Positions 1-11,934 of a DNA stretch of 64,000 nt are shown here, in pieces (position 1 is the first letter of the stretch; every line of letters begins with the position of its first letter). Source of the DNA: Bimastos eiseni. Taxonomy: Eukaryota > Annelida > Clitellata > Crassiclitellata > Lumbricidae. The notes under the pieces were generated by a model. It saw nothing but the letters and a program-made list of their open reading frames with translations, searched no databases and was not told where the DNA came from. Made by a program: the position numbers and the translations under genes. The stretch spans positions 312,501 through 376,500 of the forward strand of contig OY365817.1 of the NCBI GenBank assembly GCA_959347315.1, read 5' to 3'.

Positions 1-540
1 AGAGAAGCTGGCTTCAGTAACGATACTCATCAAATGACTGATTAGTGCTACATATAACTGTTCCAGTGTTGTTGTTTCAGTGCTGTTATATCAGAACATC
101 GAGATAACGATTGATTAATGATTGAATCAAAACTGCCGAGTAATAATACTTTTGGCTAAAGCTTTCTTGAAGCAGTTAATTGGATTAACAATAGGCTACC
201 AAGTAAGTATAAGCTTGAAATTAAGAGCATTCTACTCCATCTATTCTGGTCATTATAATTATGCTCAGTGTATTTAAAATCGTCACGTGCAGCCAAGAAA
301 GTTTCTCTGCCTTGGATGACTTTTATCTCAGGCTGGTCTAAATAGGCCTAGACATGAAACTGACTGCGTAGTCTGTGTATCCGAGATCGCTTGACAGAAA
401 CCAATGGCACTGTCCCTGACATCAACCATTTAGACCTACGTATGTATTACTTTTGTTTAAGAGATCTCGGCCACTGACCATTTACAACTATCTTGTTGAC
501 AATCTCACTCGGTTCCGTAAAATAGAGAAAGGATGATGCT
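1..540 (+). repeat. paralogue of the SLC5 3' flank (53,980-56,230)
   Basis: Blocks such as ctaaagctttcttga, ccatctattctggtcattat, gaaagtttctctgcc and atcaaccatttag occur in the same order at 53,980-54,090, 55,395-55,440 and 55,990-56,210. The downstream copy is interrupted by LINE/MITE material and by an extra ~550 bp. No coding sequence was seen here. Confidence 0.85.
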
Positions 541-1423
541 ATATGTACAACGTACATTTCCGATATAAGAACCTACCAGAAGTGGAATAAATTGCCTTTG
601 CTGTCTCATTTTTAAATGATATTATATACTTATTCTGAACAACGAACAAATAAAATTGATTCAATAAGCACTGATATAATTTGAAGATGTTCGTGACTGT
701 TGGATTCAATTTCACAGCGAACAGCAACCGCGTTCATGCATAATTGGTATAGCACCGGTGGGCAGCTGGTCACCCTGACGTGGCTTTTGTGCTTACAGAC
801 AGTCTAATTATTACTCTATCACTGGGTTAATAATATTATTGTATATATATATATACAATATATTGGAGCCGCTATATTTAAAAATATTATTATAATGTTA
901 GAAAACATTCGTAACAAATATGAAGGCATTTATGGTGGTTAGGGATTCCTAGCATTATAGTTAACCTGGAATCTTTTGGGCTGTCGTCCAAGAGGTTGCT
1001 GCACCGGAATTGGTTTGAGCTACATTGTAGGCTTACGCTTGACTTACTCGTCTTTAGATAAGACTGCTCAACTAGTTAGACTTGCTCTTGACGGTTCAGC
1101 TCACCAGGTACCAGGGCCTAGGACAGAGGGGGCACCCTCACTTAATAAAGAGCCTCGTAATTACTGAATAAGGGGTTATTTAAATGAGGAATTACGGATT
1201 TAAGGAGTTATTCATTGAAATGTAGCACTAGGCAAACTCCAATTATTTCGTGACGAAATCGTTGACGTTAAATAATATAAAACTACATTTTTTGCATATA
1301 TGTTATTAGTTGTAAAATTGAAAAGTTTGGAGTTTGGGGGCAGTGTAGAACAGTGTATAGAATGAATGGGGTGGTTAATGAATTCGAGCGGAACATTAAA
1401 ATATTTTTAGCAATATCAGTCAA
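541..1423. other. no gene recognised
   Basis: AT-rich sequence with a short (TA)n run at 841-865. Around 1100-1140 there is a CAGGGCCTAGGACAGAGGGG stretch resembling hAT-type termini, which may be the left part of the hAT relic that follows. Confidence 0.4.
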
Positions 1424-1846
1424 TTGACAAAATCGACCACACAAGTCAATTTCATTGCAAAGATAGCATATATTTCTCTGACTATATCACTTGAGTTCGT
1501 TAAAAAAATGATTTTCCTCAAAGAAAAATACAAAATAATTAATTTGAAGCTTCCTCTTTCACCAAAAAATCTACTACAAGAAATAGTGACTCAAAATCGG
1601 GTCGATCTGTTTCCAAATGTGTTTATTTCCTGGAAAATTTTCATGACGTTACCTATATCTGCTGCAGATGCCAATAGATCATTAGGTTACCAAAAAAGAA
1701 CTAAGAAATGCCTCCGTTCCACGATGGGTCAGCAGCGTCTTAATGGATTAACTATGCTAAGCATTAATTTTAATATAGCAAGAACTTTAAATTATCAAAG
1801 CATTATCGAAACATTTGTAGCTTTGAAAATGCAAACTATGATTTGA
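1424..1846 (+). mobile_element. hAT transposase C-terminal relic
   Basis: The translation ends LFPNVFISWKIFMTLPISAA, then RSTMGQQRLNGLTMLSINFN and IIETFVALK. This is the hAT dimerisation region (…lRSTMxQxRLxGLxxLSI…). It lacks the DDE core upstream and is fragmentary, although this piece is open for 140 codons. Confidence 0.8.
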
Positions 1847-1863
1847 AACTTTCTGTTGAGTTG

Positions 1864-1990
1864 GCAGTAGTAGTAGGGTAGTAGGTGGAGTAGGGGGTGG
1901 AGTAGTAGTAGTAGTAGGGAAAGTAGGGGGGAGTAGGGGAAGTAGTAGCAGTGGAAGTAGTAGGCTAGTGGAAGTAGGGGAAGTAGTCTT
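1864..1990 (+). repeat. imperfect GTAGTAGGG-type satellite
   Basis: Purine/T-rich array of GTA, GTAGG and GGAAGTAG units. Confidence 0.8.
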
Positions 1991-2655
1991 CGCAGTTGTA
2001 GTTTTAGCAGTAATTTCAGTGCTTTAGCGCAAGCTGTAGCGGAGTTAATGACATCAGTAAAAAGATGCGTTTGCAAGCGGTTCAATAGACTGAATGGAGC
2101 ATAAACTTTGTGATTGATCATTCTAAGATTGCACAACCAACTTTAGGGCGACAAACACTTAAATCAAGAAGCTGAAATGGAAAAAGGAATTAGAGAGATA
2201 TCCAAAAACGTCTGCAGAGTGAAAGCAATTGTCTCTGAACTATGATAATCATTAGTCCTGGCTAGGTTTAGTCATGTCCTTACAGTCCTTTATTTGCAAA
2301 ATCTAAACAAGAAATCTGCTAGTTTTCCTATGAGTTCTTTAAAGGTGCATTTCGCCAGTTTCTACGACCTGTGACGTCGAACATGACCTCTCTCGCTGTG
2401 AATCTATAATTATGAGCTCTTATTGCCTGAATCGACGTCGCAATGAAATGAGGGAGAAGAGATAAAAGTCTGAAACCCTACGCCAGTGACACTCCACAGC
2501 TCAGCTTCTTATGTCTGGAAACAAAACATTTTTATTATCAATTTGTGTGCATGATGTTTGAACAGATGGTGCCTTCAAACCAAGTCATGATCAAATGAAT
2601 AGCCAGACGAGTATTCCATCAAGATTAATCCAGACTTAGAAAATAGTTAAAGATA
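1991..2655. other. no gene recognised
   Basis: No domain, exon-like segment or repeat structure was seen. Confidence 0.4.
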
Positions 2656-2659
2656 GCTA

Positions 2660-2910
2660 GTGCTTCCGTCTGTCTGTTTGTCTGTCCTGTATGTATGTAC
2701 GTCCGTCTGTTTTGTCTGTCTGTCCGTCTGTCAGTCTTGACTGTCTGGCCGTCTGTCAGTCTTGACTGTCTGGCCGTCGTCTGTCTTGTCTTGATTGTCT
2801 GTATGTCCGTCTGCCTGCCTTGACTGTCTGTCCGTCTGCCTGCTTTGACTGTCTGTCCGTCGGCCTGTCTGTTTTGGCTTTGTCCGTCTGTCTGTCTCTC
2901 TCTCGCTTGT
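2660..2910 (+). repeat. CTGT/CCGT tetranucleotide satellite
   Basis: Degenerate (TGTC)n with interspersed TCCG and CTTGACTG variants. Both long ORFs across it (Gln/Thr/Arg-rich on the minus strand) are by-products of the repeat. Confidence 0.85.
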
Positions 2911-3249
2911 AAGGGCAAGCTCGCAATTTCTGAATTGCTAGTCAAAAGCAAAGCGCAGGTCACCAGCTTTTCCCAAGCGCAACATCGAGACATTTCCGTC
3001 ATTGTACTGATCCTTCCTCAAGCTCTGCCCACTACTTTCAATATTTAGCCACAAACGACAATACAACAGTAAACCACAATTAGCCTATTACAATAAATGC
3101 TTAATTACCGGTATACATGGTAACCCTAATCGATCAGATGATAAGTGATAATGGTTCACTTTTGCTATGTTCAGAGGCAAAGGCGGCGATCTCGTTTAAT
3201 AAGACGTTGAGTAGATCCGTAGACACCCTTTTACGCTGTACTTGCTCCT

Positions 3250-6200
3250 TTTAAATGGTAGAAGACAACAAGCCCATTGACTTTGATTCAAATTTCATGT
3301 TCAAGATAACTTTTTGGATGATGATAAAAATAAAACTCACTTAAATTTAACAACAGCTATTTCCACATTGGCAAATTCTATAATTCCAACTAAAAATATG
3401 TCAAAAGTAAGAACAAAAGACATAGACCTTTACCATTTTGGAATGAAAATTGTGATAAAGCAATATATGAGAGAAATAGAATCAGAAATAAAAGGAATAA
3501 ATCAAGATATTTAGATGATTATGTAGAATTTAAGAAACAAAACGCGATTGCAAAACGAGTAGTAACAAATAACTTTTGTGGTGAACTGGCTAATCAGTCG
3601 AAATTATCATCAATTTGGAATATGGCAGGCAGAATGGAAGGGGTAGCTTCTGCAACATTAATTCATACCCTTTAGGGTACTAACGCCAAAACAAATTTGC
3701 AGAAAGCAAACTCATTGGGATTGACTTATTCCAAAACCAGCAGTAGTACAAATTATAAGAATAAACTCAGAAAGTTTAAAAAAAACAAAAATGATGAAAA
3801 AGAAACATTATCAAATGATTATAGCAATGATGCATCAGATCTTAATGTGAATTTTACTATTCGAGAGCTCCAAGAGCCATAGATTCTTCAAAAAATAATA
3901 AATCTCCAGGGGAAGATCGAATACCTTATGATTTAATTAAGCAACTACACAAAAGTGTCAAAAAGGTGTTAATGTCCTTTTACAATAAAGTATGGACAAC
4001 AGGTATACTTCCAAATGAGTGGAATCATGCCATACTTATACCTATTCTTAAACCTAGTAAAAATCTTTTAAATTCGGAATTATATCACTAACACCAATTC
4101 TATGTAAAATAATGGAGAAGATGATAACACACAGATTGCAGTGGTTTCTAGAAACCAATAAAATTTTATCTGCATATCATACAGGATTTCTGAAGCATAA
4201 AAATACTATGTACCAAATCCTTAAGCTTCAAGATTATATTCATAAAAAACTCAACAACAAACAACATATCTTAGCAATCTTTATTGATTTTGCAAAAGCT
4301 TACGACATGCTTCACGTTCCATCACTGCTAAAGAAATTTGAAAAAAATTGAAATTACAGGAAATATTTTTGATTGGATTTCAAAATTCTTAGCCAACCCA
4401 AAATTTCAAGAGAAAGTAGGGTTAGAATTATCAGAAAAATTCTCACAGGAAATGGTACTCCACAGGGTTCCATTATATCTCCACTGTTATTTTTAATAAT
4501 GAAAAATTATCTGGACCCTGGTGTGGAAAATGTTGAGCTGTCATTATTTGCTGATGACAGTGCAATTTTTTATGCTATTCGAAACATAAATCCAGTTCAA
4601 GACAAAATTCAAAAAACATATTAATAGCATTAGTAACTGGTGTGATGAAATTGGATTTAAAAGTTCTATAACCAAAGCAACTCACAAAAAACAAAACTAC
4701 CAAAGTTAAGAATTATCTTAAGTGATAAAGAAATTAAAGTAGACAAAACTCCCAAATTCTTGGAAGTTATCTTTGATTCTAACTTAAAATGGAACCCACA
4801 TATTGATTATAATTATGGTTACCAAATGTAAAAAAGAATGAACGTAATGAGAGCGGTGTCTGGATATAAGTGGGGGCATCAAAAAAGATCCTCGTGTCCA
4901 TTTACAAAGCTATTACTAGGTCAATTCTAGATTATTGAGATGTGATTTATGCCACAGCTAGTGCTACCCAGCTTTAAAAGTTGCAAAATAAAGCAGATCT
5001 ATCTCTGAAACGAAAAAACAGATTCACTTAATATTATCAATCAATGTAACTTTTACAGCGCCTCTTCAAGATAACTATTCAGAGGCGCTTAAGAAGTTTA
5101 TAGAAAGTGTGAGATAGGTCGCGTGGGGGAGAGCGCAGGTCAGATAGGAGGTTGTTCCAAACACTGGGATCCACAATTGCGAAAACTCTATTTTGTCTGA
5201 TGGCGTTGTGAGCATGTGGAACTACAAAGTTGCCTATAGAGGCCGAGATTTGTGACAATAGGAAGCCGAAGTTAAGGTGAACAGATCCCTAAGATAGGCA
5301 GGCGCATTGCCCACAGCCCAGTGCCAGACAATAGAGGAGATCCTATTTTGAATGCACTGCTAAACCGGAAGCCTTTGAAGGACATCCCGCATGTACGTAG
5401 AGCTGTGGCCAAATTTAGGAACACAACCAATCAGACGAGCTGCGGCCCTTTGAACCCTCTCCAACGGTTGCAATCGGACCTGCTGAGGCCCACAGAAAAG
5501 AGAGGAACAGTAATCTAATCAATTAGCGATACAGGCATGAACCAAAGTGGCAGCAGAAGATGAGGAGAGAGAGCGGAAAACAACCCGCAACTGGCGCAAG
5601 AAATAATAGCAGGAACGAGTCAATACCGAAATATGCTTCACAAAAGACAGTTCTTGATCTAAAACTACCCCCAGATCCCTGACACAGGTAAAGAATACAA
5701 AGTTAGGGAATTCGGAAGACATAGACCTCAAGTCCAGCTTATTCAGCTGCTGGCGGGTACCATATATATATGTCATCTCTGTCATTAGAATTAATTAATA
5801 AATATAGCGATAATATAGCCATCTATACAGATGGATCAAAGGTTGAGACTGTTGTTTCTGCAGCTTTCTATGTGCCATCTTTGCGGTTCCATAGTACATT
5901 TTGAATTGCAGACGATTCCTCTATTTATTCAGCTGAATTGACAGCCATTACTGAGACGATAAAATGGATCATTGAAAATGAAAATGAAAATACAACTAAA
6001 TACCTCATACTTACTGATTCACTAAGTGTTGCTGCATCTATAAAAGATAGTGTCAATAAACTAAAGCATAGTAATATTCTTGTTGCGTTGATCCCTAGCC
6101 ATATCGGTTTAACTGGAAATGAAATGGCAGATATTTTGCACAAAGAAGGGACTAGAAATACCTTAGGTTAATTCGACAAATAATTTAGAGTTATAGAAAT

Positions 6201-6700
6201 TAAGTCTTTAATAAAGAATAATGTTATTAATAAATGACAAATAGAATATAATTGTGAACCAAAAGAAAAATTCTATAAATCTATCCAGCCTTTAGTATCC
6301 ACGGATATAAAATTTATGGATTCTGTAAGGAAGCGTGAAGTTCAAATTACCATACTTTGATCTGGCCATATACTAACTAATAAATGGTTGCAAACTATAG
6401 GTAAGAGCCCAACTGATTTATGCTCTCAATGTCAGATGACTGAAACAATTAATCATGTATTACATGCTTGCAAGAAAAATGACTTATCAGACTTACTAAT
6501 TAAGCTATGTGCAGAAAAAAAGTGGATTATACTGTTACAAATATATTATCAAATCGAGATATTTATATTGAGATATATAACATACTAATGATAATAAATA
6601 ATGGAAAGATTATTTAAAATTAATGAGTGCAAGTAAATTGTGGATAAATATTCAATAATACATTATGTAAGTTCAATATCCACACTTGCAACTTGATAAG
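3250..6700 (+). mobile_element. inactivated RNase H-bearing non-LTR retrotransposon (I/Nimb-like)
   Basis: Ordered pieces on the plus strand: an EN-RT linker (3.3-3.7 kb, RNKRNKSR...KKQNAIAKRVV), reverse transcriptase pieces at 4112 (SAYHTGF..., FIDFAKAYD) and 4373 (GTPQGSIISPLLF, LFADDSAIF), RNase H at 5.81-6.17 kb (AIYTDGSK, SAELTAI, ILTDSLS, HIGLTGNEMAD, giving D-E-D-D), and a C-terminal Cys/His motif (CSQCQMTETINHVLHAC) at 6420. Several frameshifts and stops break the reading frame. It is split by a second LINE between about 5.03 and 5.79 kb. Confidence 0.88.
5029..5790 (-). mobile_element. L2/CR1-like LINE 3' fragment nested in the RNase H LINE
   Basis: Minus-strand translation gives RDLGVVLDQELSFVKHISVL, then LVHACIANRLDYCSSLF, the RT thumb of L2/CR1-type LINEs, and runs to a 3' end with attgattgat and a gcgctgtaaaa motif. 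It is 5'-truncated. Confidence 0.85.
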
Positions 6701-7250
6701 GGAACTAAATATGGTTACTGCAATTGCATACTGGATATTGGAAGAACCACTTCATAAACAATTTTTAAACACCAATAATTGGACACAACATATTAACTGG
6801 ATTGCTTTATAATGATGAATGTATGGCTTTATCATTGATACTTTGGTTGTGAAGTTAATATTAATACGTTCATTTTGTAATCCTTAATGTTTGAATTTAT
6901 TATTATTCATTTGATTGTATGTTGATTTGGATTATTGAATATTGTCTATAATCTTATACTATAAATGATGTTCTGTTAATATTGAATATTAATTGTTAGA
7001 TAGTTTGACATTAGTGTTATGAAATTTTTTTATGCTCTGCAATCAGATGAGAAAAAAACTGAAATAAGAAAAGAACCGATATGTTCAAAAAAGAGCCTCC
7101 AGAGACAATAAAAGAAGCTGTATAGCCACATGAATAAATTTTACATAAGTATGTGTGTACATCGTATGCATATATATACATATATGCAATATGTATGTTT
7201 ATATATGCAGGAATAAAATGTAATAAATCATTTATATGTTATGAAATATC
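6701..7250. other. no gene recognised
   Basis: AT-rich, with a short ATATGC/ATATAC repeat at about 7160-7205. It may include the 3' end of the preceding LINE. Confidence 0.4.
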
Positions 7251-7252
7251 TA

Positions 7253-8678
7253 CAGGGTGGGCCAAAAAAGTAACCAACTGCGGGTTTTTGCTAATATTTC
7301 GGCCAAAAGTAGGAAATATTAAATGAAATTTTACAAGCTGAAACAATTCATATTTGCATATTGCCGCCAAAATGGACTAAGATATTTCAAGCAAAACAAA
7401 AGTTATATCACTTTAAAATTAGTACAACCACTGATTTTGATGATGAAAAGCATTTAACGCCGCAAAAAGTTATGAAAAGCGAATTAACGAAGTCACATTT
7501 CAAGTAGTTGTAATAAAACACACTTCATAACTATTATTATTATTAATGAAAAATAAACTGGAAATTATCGCAAATGGAAGTCACTTTGACCCCATCTAGC
7601 AAGCAGTCGATTAAATTGGTGAATAAAACTGTTTTGCGATTAACCATTGTATGATAGCATTTGTAACAAAATAAACATGGGTAAGGTGTCCATGACAGAT
7701 AAAATGCGTATACAGAAACTTCATGAATCATGAGTCAAAGTTGTAATCAAAGCTCACTCTGAAACCACTGGAACTGAGCACTTACAAAAAATATTCGGAC
7801 GCATTGATGATAGGGGTGGGCTGTGGAACGTCGTAACGGCAGCGGAAGGCAGAAATCTATTGGCACCCGATCAAATATCGAGCGCGTTGACGAACTTATT
7901 TGGTCAGAGAATAGCAGCATCAGAGATCATCTCAGTACTCGGCTAATTTTAGCAGAGTTGAACATCAGCCGCACGTCTGTGAGAAGATTTGCAAAGAAGA
8001 TCTGAACCTCATTGCTTTTCGTCATGTCCCTGGGCAAATTCTCACCGATGCAATGGCACCAACCAGGCCAACAAGACTTGCCAAATAGACTCAGATCATG
8101 TGAGGCTACTGGTGATAGACATATGCTTTCAAACAATATGATGCTTGTTTTATAACAATTACTTGAGATGTGGTGACCTCATATAATTGCTTTTGCACTC
8201 TTCGCTGCGTAAAATGTTCTTTTATAATATCAAAAATCAGTGGTTGCACTCACTAAAAGTGATATAACTTTTGTTCTGTGTTAAATATGTTAATCAAATT
8301 TGGCAGTTATATGTAACGCACGTAAAATTTCATTTACTAATGTCTACTTGTGGCCGAAATATTGGCAAAAATATTAGCTCTCTACGCTCTACTGAGCGAA
8401 GCATGCTAATTGTCCCATTGGACCGTACAACTACCAAACAGAATCGTGCCTTCTCAGTGGTTGGCCCTTCGCGCTGGAACATGCTCCCGTTGGCGTTACG
8501 GTTGTCACCAAGGGTCCAATCAGACTCATTATATACGTGCCTTAAAACTGTTCTTTTTAAACGTGCTGGAGTCGGGAGTGCTTTTGAGTAGTAGCCTTCA
8601 AGTGTGCTATATGAATCTCTATAATGAATGAATGAATTAAAAAAACTGAGGGGGCTACTTTTTAATTGGCCCACCCTG
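7253..8678 (+). mobile_element. mariner-like element with long terminal inverted repeats
   Basis: Ends CAGGGTGGGCCAAAAAAGTA and its imperfect complement, flanked by TA. Inverted similarity extends about 200 bp inward (for example, aatcagtggttg against caaccactgatt). The transposase relic starts at 7692 (MTDKMRIQKLHES then stop) and shows a mariner-type HTH (GTRSNIERVDELIWSE, then LNISRTSVRRF) before a deletion near 8090. A LINE 3' piece is inserted near the right end. Confidence 0.87.
8368..8640 (+). mobile_element. LINE 3'-end fragment inside the mariner
   Basis: Encodes the L2-like C-terminus NRAFSVVGPSRWNMLPLALR and ends in (TGAA)n near 8625-8637. It sits between the inner and outer parts of the right TIR. 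Confidence 0.83.
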
Positions 8679-8689
8679 TACAACAACCA

Positions 8690-9770
8690 TAATTATTATG
8701 TCGAATATTGCTGTCTCAGCAACCTGTCATGCAGGAATGGAATCAATAACAACACAACAGAAGGAAAGAACACAGAAAGACAAAAGAAAGAGAGACAACA
8801 TAAAGATAAAGGATTAAAACTATATACGAAATTCAATTGAAATGTAACAAATTCTGAAGATATCAACAACCTGTGTTGCTATAAGATGTCGTTAAACTGT
8901 TGAATAATAAATAAATAGACTTTGATTCGTCTAATTCCTCGTACACCAAGCAAAGTGATAATGGTCCACATTTGCTATGTTCAAATGCATTGGCGTCCGC
9001 AGAGATCCCTCTCCCCGAAGTCACTGGAGCAACTTCATCCAGTTTCCCTTCCTTCCCGTATTTAAGCTCCAATAATTTTTTAAATTCTTCTAATATTGGT
9101 ATATCCCCTCCCCATATTTCTTCTTGAATGGAGCATTTGCTCTTAGGTGTATATGGCGTAGGCCTGTGATCTCTTGACAGGCCCATAGCCAAAGGTCAAA
9201 GTAAAGACGAAGCAGAACCCACTTCTGAACTCTTCCCATCACCGTCCTATATCCTGCCTTACCGTCCTCTCAACTTCCATATTCTAGGCTTCCATCCCTC
9301 GTTGCCCTTACCTTCCTCATTCCGCTCACACCTTATTCCCTGCGTGGATAATGGATAAAACATTGCGGCGTAAAGCTGAGGAACCGAGTCCGAGATCCGT
9401 ATCTTCGGTAAGGTTGACCAGACTTTCTTTTGCTAAGCGTCAAGGTTAAATTAGATGTAGACCTGTAATATTATTAACACGTCATGGTCGCCCTGTATTG
9501 TGACAGTTAACAACGACGTCGTTAGATGGCAGCACATTGTAACAATTGATTACATAGGCTCAGATAGGAAACAGAGTTATTTTATATTCTATTATGCTAT
9601 AATGACACGTGACTTACTTATAAATTGCATTATATTGTATACTTTCATATTTCGACGTAACTTTTCTGTGAATGACCGAATTAAATAGTTATTACCGTTA
9701 GTAAGATTTGTCATAGAAAACTTTTTTTAGATGCCCAGACACGCTATAAAAGACCTCTGGATAATACGTC
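8690..9770. other. no gene recognised; one unexplained minus-strand ORF
   Basis: The minus strand at 9192-8863 has a 109-codon ORF (GISADANAFEHSKCGPLSL within it) with no recognisable domain. About 45 nt of it resemble 3140-3190. No splice-supported exon was seen. Confidence 0.35.
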
Positions 9771-9773
9771 GTT

Positions 9774-9842
9774 ATCGCTTCTTGGCCCTTTGGCTAAGAT
9801 CAAAGCGTTTACTTGTCAGCTTAATACCTGATACGTTCATTA
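9774..9842 (+). ncRNA. U2 snRNA-derived 5' head (pseudogene or snRNA-headed SINE)
   Basis: ATCGCTTCTTGGCCCTTTGG, then CTAAGATCAA and, after a gap, TTAATACCTGATACG match the first ~68 nt of U2 snRNA (stem-loops I and IIa). The branch-point-pairing segment (GUAGUA) is missing and there is no Sm site, so it is not a functional U2 gene. The following ~340 bp (to about 10180) may be the SINE body. Confidence 0.75.
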
Positions 9843-11160
9843 ACCACGGTTGCGTGACGCCGATGTTACTGGCTCTCGGCCTAGGCTGGTGATCAGATAA
9901 TCTCTGATCCGCTATCCCTGGTTTTAGAACGTTGTTGGCGTTGAGATGAGGCGGAGAAGCTACGGTATCTTCCGGCTTCTCATTCTCCCAAGTGGTCCCC
10001 CACTGAGGGAGAAATTCAAAACAAAATAAAACAGCCTAGGCCTACTACGTCCCGGGCGTGCTGGTTCGTAACATTCCCTTCTGGGGAATCCCTGCAGAGT
10101 GGGTTTTCGGCTGTTTGCTAGGGTGCTCAAAGAGAGAAAGGCTAGAAGTTTGAATGAAAACCTCCGATCAGCCAATAAAACACAATTTATTACAAAGCAG
10201 AAGCTTGACAGGTAGTGTTAGACCGTAAAGCAATCTGTCCAACACGTGGATCGCGTGCGACCCGTTGGTGGATTTTAAGTGGCCCGCTCGGGCTTGCAGA
10301 ATTAGCAATTTAAAAAAATGAAGTAATGATAAGTCACTTGCCTATTTTTATACTTGGCTCATCAACATGATGATAATCATCATTGTCATTATGTCATTAT
10401 CATCATTGTTCTCGAAAATAATCACCATGAACATCGTCTTCGTATCAAGCTTATTTTGTTACGGGCGGTATATCATCAGTTTGCATTACATGGTAGGCCT
10501 AGAGCTGATCCGATTTAGGTTGTTGTAGTACGATGGTACAGCAGGCCCCCGATTTACGCCCTAGAAACATTCCTTAGCACTCAGAAATATGCTAAACAAA
10601 ATAGGTCATGGTGATGTCCATGACATCAGGATGTCAAAATCTGTAAAAATATTGACTTTATCTGCAGAAATAAAAAAGTTTCTCAGTTCCCCGATTTCCG
10701 GGGTTTTCGGGTTCCCCTATACCCATTTCCCCGATTAACCAATTAACAGCGGGGAAGCAGGTGAAGTAGTAGTAGTAGTAGTAGTAGTAGTTGGGGAAAT
10801 ATGGTGAAGAAGTGTTAATTAAGAGTCAGCTAGGCATAGCCGAGGAATCGATATAGAGATTACAGAGATTAAGGGAGGTATAATGCATACCTATAGGTAT
10901 ATAAGCCAAGGCTGCAAAAAACAGCAAGGCGCATATAGGTCTAGGCCTATCGATGGATTCTTCGTTGCCAGACTTACATCAAGAATCGTAAATCATACAC
11001 ACAGTTCTAGAATCTAGATGAAAGGCTATTTATTAGACTATACAGGGCCGGATAAATCACTTGGTGACCGCATGATAATTTTTAACTGTGGTACTTGAGC
11101 GTGGGTTGATGTGGATGCTGCAGACTTGTAGTAGAACAGGTTAATGTGCCGTGCATGTAT
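9843..11160. other. no gene recognised
   Basis: Contains the possible body of the U2-headed repeat, a (GTA)n microsatellite at about 10765-10792, and a GGCCCGCTCGGGC motif near 10280. Confidence 0.4.
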
Positions 11161-11620
11161 GTATGTATTAGACCATTTATATAGCACCTTATTAGAACCT
11201 CTCAAAGGGGCTAACGTAGTTACCCGTCAGATCTAAACAAATGCGATTTGAGTAATTTAGAAAAGTTGGCTGCAAGCAGTGCAATGCTGCGAAGTTGTAA
11301 AGGAAGAGCGTTCCAGAATGATTGTCCAATGCATGAGAAGGTACGGTTTGTCCGCATCGATGTACGGGAGCGCGGGACCATCAAGTCCCCACAGGCTGCA
11401 GCACGCATGGATCGAAGACCTGGCTGACTGGAGACGGGAAGACAGAGCTCTCTGTTGTCTTCTGGAGCCGTGCCGACCAACGATGTCCGTCCCATGAGAA
11501 TGATCTTGAACGTGATCCTCTCCTCAAACAGGAACCAGCGCAATGTGTCACGTGTATAGCTCGAACTGTGCATGAAACGGTTGTCGAAGCATATTCCATT
11601 TATTGCGCTCTTTTATCACT
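11160..11620 (-). mobile_element. L2-like LINE 3' fragment
   Basis: The minus strand reads ERITFKIILMGRTSL and then NRTFSCIGQSFWNALPLQLR and FSKLLKSHLFRSD, the typical L2/CR1 C-terminus, followed by a 3' motif around tatatagcacc. Confidence 0.83.
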
Positions 11621-11865
11621 TTAACTGAAACTAATGACTCTTTCCTACCAACTCAATAATAGTTTTTTAAAATAAATCTTGTGTTTGGTTTGCTGAATTC
11701 AAACTAAGGCCTGGAAACTCCCTGTAATCGGGGTTCATGCTAAGTTTACAGAACATGGGGCCAACTGTTTAATCACTACTTCTTTTCAGTTTGGTAACAG
11801 CAGTTGGAGTGTCCAGCAGGCCTTTTATTAAGCATCCCTTGTACGTTAAAAAAATATTTTTTCAG

Positions 11866-11934
11866 TATTTCTATATACTATTTGGTTCAAATTCTGTAAA
11901 ACTGAGCGCCAATTTTATGGGAATAATAGCGTCA
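11866..11934 (+). pseudogene. isolated SLC5 exon 2 copy
   Basis: 69 nt after tttttcag, ending before gttagt. Encodes YFYILFGSNSVKLSANFMGI and remains open. The Arg of YLRF is Leu here and the Cys after VRL is Ser. No exon 3 copy was found before the exon 4 copy at 12866. Confidence 0.82.

Noticed and set aside
976..1167. 63-codon ORF
   Set aside because: No domain, no splice or homology support; lies in a probable hAT terminus.
2625..3002. Gln/Thr/Arg-rich 125-codon ORF
   Set aside because: Product of the CTGT/CCGT satellite.
9774..9842. Functional U2 snRNA gene
   Set aside because: The branch-point-pairing segment and Sm site are missing.
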